Assembly: GCA_002099365.1 (NCBI GenBank) | Contig: MSED01000003.1 | Span: 3,693,552-3,757,551 of the forward strand | Direction: 5' to 3' | DNA: 64,000 nt | DNA from: Phialophora verrucosa | Lineage: Eukaryota > Ascomycota > Eurotiomycetes > Chaetothyriales > Herpotrichiellaceae | Shown: in pieces, positions 35,879 to 44,810 of the stretch | How the letters are laid out: every line of letters starts with the position of its first letter | Position numbering within the stretch: the first letter of the stretch is position 1 | The notes under the pieces: model-generated | Seen by the model: only the letters and a program-made list of their open reading frames with translations | Database searches by the model: none | Told to the model about the DNA's origin: nothing | Made by a program: the position numbers and the translations under genes

Positions 35879-36989
35879 ATGGAAGGGTCGGGCTTCATCG
35901 ACGAACGTGATTCCTTCCCGAACGTACTCAAATCCTGCATTCATAGCCATTGCGGGATACTTGGAAGCTTTGGAAAATATCTGAAGCGAGGGTACTCCCG
36001 CGTCCGCTCACTTTTCCATCAGCCTGTTCAGAGTTCAGGCAGAGATTGCTTGGACGGAGCAGAGACAGAAGGAACAAATCCAAACCAAGAAGAGGAGGAG
36101 CAAAAAGACCCAAACGAAGAAAATCCCAACATTCGATATGTACGAAATGGTCACCGCAAGCAAACGCTTGACCTGTACCTTCCTCCGTTACGCGGTCGCC
36201 AGAGCGAACTCACGCCTGTGGTCATCTACATTCGGTACGACAGTTGCATGCTAGACAACTCTACGGCCCTCCGCGATTTCGTTCGGAGCATTGGAGAGTA
36301 CGCTCTCGCATTTGTCGATTACCGGGACGACGATTTGCCCGCGGCAGTGTACGACTGCAAAGCCGCTATCCGTTGGCTCCGAGCCCATGCCGCACGCTAC
36401 AAACTCGATCCTGATTGTTTCATTGCTTGGGGAAAATGTGACGCCGGTCTGCTGGCTGCCATCCTGGGCACAACAGCACATTTCCGGGTGTTCGATGTCG
36501 GAGGTCACCTCAATCAGTCCAGTGCGGTGCAGGGCGTCATGGCCTAGTAGTAAGTGTCCAGAGTGAGGTTCACTAGTCCCAATACTTCCAGCCTTCTCCA
36601 ACCCATCCTTGAAGCTGACAAGACCTCCCAGCGCCGCTCCATACGATATCGAGAAGCTTTATGGGCGCCGTCTGCCGCGTAGCCAACTGCATCCTTTAGA
36701 GATCACAAACGGCGCCTCCATCTCCGCTATAACGTCCCAAACGCCGCCCTTTTTGATTGCGCATGGTACTGATGATGACGTTGTACAGCTGCGCCATAGC
36801 CAACTTCTAGCACGAGCTCTATTGCGGGCTGCCGTACCCGTTGTATGGCACCCTGTGTTTGGAGGCTTGCACATGTTTGAATCCATCACCCATCCACAAC
36901 GACGGGCTCTCGAACACTCAACTAGAGCTTTCATCCGCGACATCTCCGAACGCCAAACACCACGCGAGTCTTTCATACTCGTACAGTGA
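35879..36989 (+). CDS. Alpha/beta-hydrolase-like protein with degenerate active site
   Basis: About 341 residues with the fold of the BD-FAE/esterase-lipase (PF20434-like) group. Residues 1 to about 80 are a variable, Glu-rich leader. The core has RKQTLDLYLP, PVVIYIRYDS where intact relatives have PVVVxIHGGxW, YALAFVDYRDDDLPAAVYDCKAAIRWLRAHA, and FIAWGKCDAGLLAAILGTT where relatives have GSSAGGHLAALLGTT. Further on are LIAHGTDDDVV (acid residue) and FGGLHMFE (His). The HGG oxyanion loop is gone and the GxSxG elbow reads G-K-C-D-A, with Cys at the nucleophile position. One intron (36547-36631) joins VMAY to AAPYDIEKLYG. The protein is probably inactive as a serine hydrolase, either a pseudoenzyme or a decaying gene. 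The start is uncertain, as an extra 5' exon is possible. Confidence 0.7.
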
Positions 36990-37432
36990 GATGAGTGTTG
37001 AATCGTTCGCACGCGTGGGCAAGGCGAGCCTTAGCGAGGAACGTACAAGACTTGGGTGTTTTCCCTGTGTATTGAGTGCAGTGGGAAGAAACCCTAATTG
37101 ATAGTTGCTGTAGTCGATTGCCTTAGTACGAAGGGTTTGAGGGAGCGCCTGAGTGTCACGCCTTGTGTGCGACTGCTTCGTCAATTGGCGGAATCTGTCG
37201 TCGGATTCCATTGCTGGCACCAAAGTTTGCTTGCCATGACTGAACCTTGAGGCAGGACTTATAGTTGCCACGGAATTTGATGCTGTTCAGGATCGCAGCA
37301 GTTCTGACCGACCCATCTCTTTGTCGACCCCTTGCAGAACATTGATCAACCTATTCGTGTTGAGTCAGCATGTTCAAGCCAACAGGTAGGTCGACCAGAC
37401 TGAGATCTAAGTCTCACTTCACAACTGATCAC
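36990..37432. other. Intergenic between convergent genes
   Basis: No gene. If the last GTAAGT in the downstream aminotransferase is used as a donor, a short C-terminal exon ending near 37340 could lie at the right edge of this interval. Confidence 0.4.
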
Positions 37433-38914
37433 TTACCTCTCCAGACCCATACTCAACTCTTGCCTCGGTGTTGCAAATGTTATTCGGAAGTTGCCATTCC
37501 TCTCGCTCGCAAAGCTGGCGCCCATGGCCACCCATACACCGCCGTGGGCCATTTTCCAATTCAACTCTATCTCGGCGTCGACAGTGTCGTCCCTCAGATA
37601 CCTTCTCAAATCTATCCATATGAAACTGGTCACACTAGCCTTATTGTACGGAATACCATGCTTCCTCAGGTATGACGTCGTGAACTCGTAAGAATCAGTC
37701 ATCCTTTGTTGGAGGAGCGGGAAATACCATTTCTGGAAGGGCTTGTCGTTGAGAAGGTTCAACCAGGCGTGCTCGGCGAGCTGTGAGGCGCGAGTGAAGC
37801 TTGCTACGGCGCGAAACGCTTTGAGCACTCTGCCATTTGATGGCGAGATGACCGCACCGATCCGAACCTAAAACCACGTCAAAGGCTGTCTCGGTGCAAC
37901 GAGGAGCTGAAAAACTAAGGGAACAAAAAAGCGCGGCCCGCAAATGCCCTCGATTGGGCCCATATTTAGTCTTCGTGATGTAGGGTCTGAGAACAAGGCC
38001 AACTTACTCCGTTCGCGCAGAAGTCTTTACTCATTGCATAGATGACGTGGACAAGTGCTGGGTCGATGTACTTCTCTAGGTCGAAAGATAAGACAGACAC
38101 GAAAGGGGGAGGCTCGGGCACATCTTTACTGGGAAAGTGTGACTTGGCGTACACCTCGTCGGAGATGAGGTGGATATTGTACTTCGCGCAGAGACGTATG
38201 ATGCCCACGAGGAAGTCGTTGTCGTAGGGACGCCCGAGCGGATTATGCGGGCTGGCAAGCAAGATGGCGCGGATCTTCACGCCCGCCGCATTCGACTGAT
38301 GTAGGGCTGCCTCATAGGAGCCAACCGCCTCGGCGGAGGTAGGGTTGACGTCGCCGAAAGATACCAGCACGGGCTTTACCCTGTTCTCCCGGGCAGTGTA
38401 AGTGTCTCGAGGGGCTGGCCAAACGCAGCACTGAGACTTACTTTGCCCGTGCCTCTATGTCGGGAAAGAAACCCACATACAAGGGCCTCCCGACCAATAT
38501 CCCGTCTCCGGGCTCTCCCAAGCAAAAGGACAGATTATCCACCGCGGATCCCGCTCCGTTGCACACAGCCACATGACTTTCACCAATCGTCATGCTCGGC
38601 TTGAAGACCTCTGTCACAAATTCGGCAATGGCTCTCCTCAAATCAACGGACCCGGCAGGACCTTGTCCGTACGTCAAGTGCCAGGGCGTGATGTTCATGT
38701 TGCTGTTGATGTGGTCGACGATCTCTCCCCGCATGAGTTTGTTCTCGGCAATAGCTAGGGCCACAATGCCATCTGGGTTACTCACGGGGTCGTACTGGTT
38801 ATGGAAGCAGTGAGAGCGTATGCCGTGGAGTTTGCTGGTCTGTGGATCCGCAGGGTTGAGATTGCTGAGGGCCCTTTCGGAGATGGACTCGCGGGCGGTG
38901 GACTTGGTTGCCAT
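37433..38914 (-). CDS. ACC-synthase-like PLP aminotransferase (class I/II)
   Basis: Fold-type I PLP enzyme of 426 residues resembling the fungal 1-aminocyclopropane-1-carboxylate synthase-like/class I aminotransferase group. Blocks: NPDGIVALAIAENKLM, ITPWHLTYGQGPAGSVDLR, AVCNGAGSAVDNLSF, LASPHNPLGRPYD, HLISDEVYAKSHF, VIYAMSKDFCANGVRIGAV with the PLP lysine, and FRITFATPRQEL near the end. Introns: 38381-38441 and 37868-38007. The stop at 37433 follows GLER directly. However, the last codons overlap a perfect GTAAGT donor, and splicing to an AG about 45 bp on would instead add about 18 residues. An in-frame ATG at 38995 would add a 27-residue basic leader (see findings). The gene is divergent from the Zn2Cys6 regulator, sharing about 515 bp. 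Fungal members often act as ordinary aminotransferases, so ethylene chemistry should not be assumed. Confidence 0.88.
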
Positions 38915-39429
38915 CCTGTGTGCTTTGCTTGGATGATAGCTTCGGTGTTGAGACACGGCGACTGCTCGCTTTAAGAAGATTGTGGCTCGAGACATTCAGC
39001 GCAGGTTTATTCAAATCTCGACTCGATAGGTAGATGAGATGTCTGCCGGTCAGGAGCTCGGCTTACATGACTGTCTTTGTGGTACGGCCACTGTGCCTGG
39101 ACTCTTGGACTTTTCTCTGCAATCTGCAAGCAGAGAATGCTCTTGTGTCGGCCAGTGAAGCCTCTAATCGAACAGCAAATTGTGCGTCTGCCGTATATTT
39201 ATGGATCGCGGAAAGACTTGTCACTGTTCTTTCGGAGTGAAGCGCGCATGCGGAGAAAAGTTATGCCGATGCCCGGACCTCGTTGTGAGCAATCTTCTTC
39301 TCGACCCTTCAGTTCACATTCCGATCCTAGTAACTCAGCTTCTAGACGCCGGTATCCCTGCGCCTTTGATGATGCCATTTGCAGCATACCATAATTGCAG
39401 ACGCGGAAGAGGCAGAAACAGCGAATCAA
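38915..39429. promoter_or_regulatory. Bidirectional promoter, aminotransferase / Zn2Cys6 regulator
   Basis: About 515 bp separate the divergent starts of the aminotransferase (minus) and the regulator (plus). Paired CGG triplets that could bind a Zn2Cys6 dimer are present, for example CGG-N9-CGG near 39043-39060 and CGG-N12-CCG near 39250. The triplets are seen; binding is inference. A possible mitochondrial leader of the aminotransferase starts within this interval (38995). Confidence 0.45.
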
Positions 39430-41373
39430 ATGGGTGACGAGAAACGCGATTCTCGCGGTGAGAGCACCGAAGTCCATGAGGATGCAAGACCTCACAAACG
39501 GCAACGAAACTTCATCGCTCGGCAAGCGTGTGAGGCATGCCGATTAAAGAAAACGCGCTGTGATGAAGATGTACCTTGCAGCCTCTGTCGAAGCTTGGGG
39601 GTTGAGTGTACATATGCAGAGCGCAAGCCAACCAAGTACGTCGAGAAGGGCTAGGTGTCCGTGCAGAGACTGACGAGCAACACCAGGAACGAAGTTTCGA
39701 TGAGCATGGTGTTCAGCGCACTGAGACGGATGGAGTCGAAGCTAGATGGCCTGTCCAGTACAGCATCCGCGTATTCCGGCCCCGAGTCTGAAGTCAACAG
39801 ACGTGACTCGAGCATGCAAGAGTCTCCATATCATATGGACTCGGTCCCGTCTCATCACTCGTTTTCGTCACCGCTCTCAAGTACCAAACAGATACACCGA
39901 CAGTCGAACGGCCAACTTGTTCTTTCATTTAGCGCCCACCAGACAATTCACTGGCCAGGGGTGCAAGTTCTACTACCTCACAACCTCGCCTCGATGGCCC
40001 GCAGTCTCGAGAAGAGTTACCCGACTCAGCTGGAATCGGGAAGACAGTCACTGACTGCAACTGTCTCGGCCCAAGCTGTTGCTCTTACGGGAGACTGGCT
40101 TGCCTCGTTAAGCCTCACGTGCGTGAAAGATTTGTCGAACGCGTATTTCGATACCTTCAACCGCGTGTACCCATTCATTGACCGCGACCACTACTTTTCG
40201 AGTACGCTCGCTGTGGTGGTCAGAGAGGGCTTTGGGTTTGACATGGAATCCTGCTTGGTGCTCAACGTCATGGCGCTCGGGTGCATGGGGTTGAAATCGT
40301 TCGAAGAGGGCCGGTTTGCGGCACATCACGCTGCCATCACTCCCCTCATCCGTCATATCATGGATGAAGACATGTCCGGCTTGAGCTTCTTTAACGAAGC
40401 CCGCAGGCGGGTAGGTCTTTGCCTCTGTGAGAGGACAATTGAGGCGTGCCAATACTACCTCACATCAGCATTGTACTTCACGCAGCTTATGCGCCCAGTC
40501 GATAAATGGATGATGACGAATCGAGCAGCCGTCATCTGCACCGCCTTCTGGAAATGTCCGTCGGAACCTCACGACCAGTGGGTGTCGGACATGCAGTCAC
40601 GGATGTTCTGGTGCTCCTTGGTGCTGGAGAGTGTCGTCGTTCAAGAGTTGGAGCTGCCACCTTCCGGCCTGAAATCGTTTGAGGAGGAGGTTCCGCTTCC
40701 GAAATTCACTACCTATCCTTATATCAGCAGTTCTCGCGGTCATCAGTCTGACGATTCGATTTATCATTACCACTTCTTGGCACAGATTGCTCAACGCATT
40801 ATCTTGAATCGAATTCGGGATGAGTTATTCTTCAGCAACCCGTCAACGAAGTTGGCTGAAGAACTCCGTCATCAGCTTGAACAATGGCGCGCCAATCTGC
40901 CGGAAGCCCTTCGGTATTCTGGAGAGCAGGACTTTCCTTGTCCAGCTGATGCTGTGGTTGTTGCTCTCCTGCAGATGCGGTACCGAGTATCGATCTTTCA
41001 TCTCGGTCGACCGTTCCTGTACAAGGCTATCCACAATCCCGGTGCAGTTTCCGATGCCGAGCTGAAACTATGTGCAGAGGCCCTGGAGTACGCCATGGAC
41101 TGGCACATGACTTTACCAGTCTGCTCGAGAATGAAGAACTTCGCCCCGCTCAAGTACTTTTGTTGCGGCCAGTTCTTTGGGCAACTGCTTATTTTCTACG
41201 CACTCCAGACCTCATCCGATCGACGACTTAGAGATACCTTGCCTAGTGGATACGAAACCTGGTGTACCAAGATGCTAAGGTTCATCTATGAATTTGCTGA
41301 CTCCGAGTCCAGCCCTACCATCGCCAAGGATTTCGAGTTACTTTCAACCCTATATCAGGTTGCAGAAGGTTGA
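39430..41373 (+). CDS. Zn2Cys6 fungal transcription factor
   Basis: Nuclear regulator of 630 residues. A short acidic leader with PHKRQR precedes ACEACRLKKTRC...CSLCRSLGVEC, giving C-X2-C-X6-C-X5-C-X2-C-X6-C. A linker then gives VFSALRRMESKLDGL (dimerisation coil), followed by the Fungal_trans middle region with LSNAYFDTFNRVYPFIDRDH, CQYYLTSALYFTQLMRP and RVSIFHLGRPFLYKAI. One intron, 39636-39686, joins KPTK to NEVSMSM. It is 51 bp long, so only its in-frame TAG would end translation if it were retained. The ATG at 39430 is the first after two in-frame stops, but an upstream exon is not excluded. It is divergent from the aminotransferase and followed about 0.5 kb downstream by the NTF2-FMO gene, both plausible targets. 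Confidence 0.92.
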
Positions 41374-41867
41374 GTTGACGGCATCGTTCCCTGACGGCAA
41401 CCGACTGTAGGAGCTTGTCTCAGCTAAGTTTGACTCATCTCGCAGCGGTGACACGAGCCGAGAGTAAATGAGCGAAGGACTTGATGTCATCTGGGCTGCT
41501 CATTATGGCTGTGGGGCCAAAAGGGAGCCTTCTGCCCGTCCGCCCTCGTATTTGTCGTCCAAATGCTGCCGTCAAAATTTCTAACAATGTGCGGGGTTCG
41601 AACGACATAATCCAATCAAGGGCCACATTTCAGGCATCCGATTCTGAAATGATGGGTCTGCTTCAAGCATCAGTCCGCAGTGCTTGCCACAACCCCTCGT
41701 CCGGTGGCGGACTACATATCGTTAACCATCCGGGTTTAAAGCTGCCTTGGATCTCTGGGAGAATATATTGGGGACACAACGAACATTGACAAGGAGGGCC
41801 CAGACAAGATTCACGACTGAAAAGCAGCATTACCCACTTGTATTGACGCCAACGCTAGGCGATAGCC
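41374..41867. other. Intergenic
   Basis: Promoter region of the NTF2-FMO gene. A GGTTCGAAC near 41594 looks like a tRNA T-loop, but the flanks do not form stems. Nothing else is recognisable. Confidence 0.5.
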
Positions 41868-43817
41868 ATGAGTGTTCAAGTCCAAGCACCCACAGAGCCG
41901 AGCCTCACGCTGTCAAAAGACCGCTGTGAGCCAGGTTCGGTCAATATTCCACTCTGCAATTTTCCAAAGACTGCTGAGTCAACCTCGGCCGACCCTGATG
42001 CCATCGCCAGCAAGGTTGTGGACGCGATTAAGACAGCTCTGAAGAATGATGACACCAAGGCCATCGCCGAGCTCTTCCTCGATGACGGCTATCTACGAGA
42101 TCACCTAGCACTGTCATGGGATTTCCACACCATCAAAGGAAAGGACAAGATTACCGACTTCCTTGCGCAGAACGGCTTCCCGTTAACAAATATCGAGATC
42201 GACAAGAGCTCTGCCTATCGCTCACCGCAGTTTGGTGTATATGACGGTGTAGGAGATGTAAAAGGCATCCAATTCTTCTTCAATTTTACGACAAAGGTGG
42301 GAAAAGGCCAGGGCGTCGGCCGCTTGGCTGAGAAGGATGGGCAATGGAAGCTCTTCACTTTCTTCACCGCACTTAAAGACCTCTTAGGCCATGAAGAGAC
42401 TACAGGCCCCAACAGACCTCAAGGTGTGGTCCACGGCGGCCAGGTTAACCGCAAAAATTGGGCAGAGAGGAGACATGACGAATTTGAATTCAAGGATCGA
42501 GAACCCGTTGTTTTGATCGTCGGTAAGTGAGCCCTACCGTAGCTTGCAATGGTTCGCCACCAACTAACCGTGCTGCTAGGTGCTGGACAGGCTGGATTGA
42601 CAGCAGCGGCCCGCCTCAAGATGTTGGGTGTCGACACCTTGGTCGTTGACCGGGAAAACACCATCGGCGACAATTGGCGGAGCCGGTACCACCAGCTGGT
42701 GCTCCACGATCCCGTGTGGTACGACCACATGCCCTACCTCAGATTCCCGCCCCACTGGCCGATCTTCACCCCGAAGGACAAGCTCGGGGAGTGGTTCGAG
42801 TCGTACGCCAAGCTGTTGGAGCTCAACGTTTGGGTCAAGACGAGCATAGAATCAAGCTCCTGGGACGAGACCAAGAAGCAATGGACCATCGTCGTCAAGC
42901 GCACAAAGGCGGACGGCACCTCCGAAACTCGCACTTTCCACCCCAAGCACATCATCCAATGTACCGGGCACAGTGGCAAGAAGAACTATCCCACGATTAA
43001 AGGGATGGAAAATTTCACGGGTGACGTTCTCTGCCACTCGTCCGAGTTCAAGGGCGCGCAGCCGAACGGGAAGGGAAGAAAGGCCGTGGTCGTCGGGTCC
43101 TGCAACTCCGGCCACGACATCACGCAGGATTTCTACGAGAAAGGCTACGACGTCACGATGGTGCAGAGATCCACGACGTGTGTCATCTCCAGCGAGTCCA
43201 TCACTGAGATCGGCCTGAAAGGGGTGTACGACGAGGCGGGACCCCCTGTCGACGATGCCGACATGTGGCTGCACTCGTTCCCCAGCGAGGTTCTGAAGGC
43301 GTTCCAGGTGAAAGTCACGGCCCTGCAGAACGAGCATGACGCTAAGATCCTGGAGGGGCTGGAGAAGGTCGGGTTCGGGCTCGACAAGGGGCCCGAAAAC
43401 GCAGGGCTGTTCATCAAGTACTTCCAGCGAGGCGGCGGGTATTACATCGACGTCGGAGGGTCACAGCTCATCATTGATGGCAAGGTCAAGATCAAACAGG
43501 GGCAAGAAATCGACGAGATCCTCCCCAACGGACTGCGCTTTGCAGATGGTAGCGAGCTTGAGGCTGACGAGATCATCTTCGCGACGGGATACAAAAACAT
43601 GAGGACCACGGCACGCGATATCTTTGGCGACGAAGTGGCCGATCGGGTGGGCGATATCTGGGGTTACGACGCGGAAGGGGAAATGAGGACGATCTGGCGA
43701 AAGACGGGACATCCGGGATTCTGGTTCCATGGCGGTAACCTGGCGCTGTGCCGGTACTATTCGAAATTGCTGGCACTGCAGATCAAGGCTCTTGAGGAAG
43801 GGATTGTTCAATATTAG
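41868..43817 (+). CDS. NTF2-like domain fused to flavin-containing monooxygenase
   Basis: 630 residues. Residues from about 40 to 180 resemble an NTF2/SnoaL-like cone (VVDAIKTALKNDDTKAIAEL, FLDDGYLRDHLALSWDFHTI, GRLAEKDGQWKLFTFFTALK). The rest is a class B FAD/NADPH monooxygenase. It has VVLIVGAGQAGLTAAARLKM rebuilt across the intron, ENTIGDNWRSRY, a second Rossmann site AVVVGSCNSGHDITQDF, and FATGYKNMRTTARDIFG near the end. One intron, 42523-42579, splits the first GxGxxG exactly after its first base. Class B enzymes N- or S-oxygenate or carry out Baeyer-Villiger insertion; the fingerprint FxGxxxHxxxW of Baeyer-Villiger enzymes is not seen, as ENFTGDVLCHSSEF replaces it, so a YUCCA/FMO-type N- or S-oxygenation or decarboxylation is also possible. 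This domain order is widespread in fungi. It lies downstream of the Zn2Cys6 regulator on the same strand. Confidence 0.93.
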
Positions 43818-44810
43818 TTGACATTTGCTAGAGGAATAGGGATCGACTAGACTGCTATCAAATGTTTCTACGCGTGCTTGGACTGGCGGAGAAACTGATA
43901 GAGCGCCGCCAGCTGAATCAAGCAGCATCTTGTCGAAATAGCTCGGAACTCTGCAGTGAAACTCTTGGTTCAGACAGGAATCAAACTTCGCATCTGGTGA
44001 GGCTGGTGCGAAGACTGCTCTTCATAGATTCTCTTGTTTGAACATCCACTCTGTCAATACGTTCTGTGGAAACACAGCCGACACTATCTTGCACTCTCGA
44101 GATGGCCAATGTCGCAACATCTACCCACGAACTAGCGGTCGACGGAGGGTTGACATGTTCGACGGAAACTTAAAAGGTGATCGGACATCAGCATCAGTGA
44201 AATCCACATGATAAGGACATCAGATGACCCTGATTGACGATATAAATTTGCCCGGTTCGTATCGTCCCACCGTCTCGTATCTCCTATGCGGCTCGCGGCC
44301 GCTGATAAAGGAAGGTGGTCGTAACGTATCAATGGCAAGGTAGTATCGAGGTGTATCTGAGATCGAGGAAGCTCGAGGTCGAGCTTTCCCCGCAGTCTAA
44401 GCTTGTGCAAGCCACACGGACAGCCACGTGATTGACACGTGACACCATACCAGCCATACGCCACACCCTGCGACACCACAAGATCAGCCACACCGGTCAA
44501 TGTCACCGTCGCAACACCAATCGATAAATACAGAGCAACACAATGAGACTTTCTATTTGTCCGGCTCTTGGAGTTACATCAGAGGGCATCTCGTCTATCA
44601 CGACGCCAGCCTCGAAATGGCGGCCTCCTCAAGGTCACCTCGCCATCACCAGCAACCGGGACGTCGCAGATGTTGTGTAACCTGTACATGCGGTGACCAC
44701 AACACTCCGCCATGAGCTTCGCCTCGCCATAATATCCTCCCACCTCCCTCTGAGCGAAACACAATCGTCAGGCGTTTGTTCTTCCCTCACCACGTGTAGT
44801 CCTGGCCAAG
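43818..44810. other. Intergenic, promoter of the GH20 gene
   Basis: No gene. Three CACGTG motifs occur: two 11 bp apart at 44425-44441 and a third at 44791-44796, 15 bp before the GH20 start codon. Confidence 0.55.
44425..44441. promoter_or_regulatory. Paired CACGTG motifs upstream of GH20 gene
   Basis: Two perfect CACGTG palindromes at 44425-44430 and 44436-44441 are spaced 11 bp centre to centre, about one helical turn. They lie about 370 bp upstream of the GH20 start. CACGTG is the classical bHLH/bZIP core. The pairing is seen in sequence; regulation is inference. Confidence 0.45.

Noticed and set aside
41585..41620. tRNA-like T-loop GGTTCGAAC
   Set aside because: The flanking bases do not form a T-stem, and no acceptor, D or anticodon stem is present.
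3788..43817. Classical biosynthetic gene cluster with PKS, NRPS or terpene backbone
   Set aside because: No ketosynthase, adenylation, condensation, DMATS or terpene synthase motif was found on either strand.
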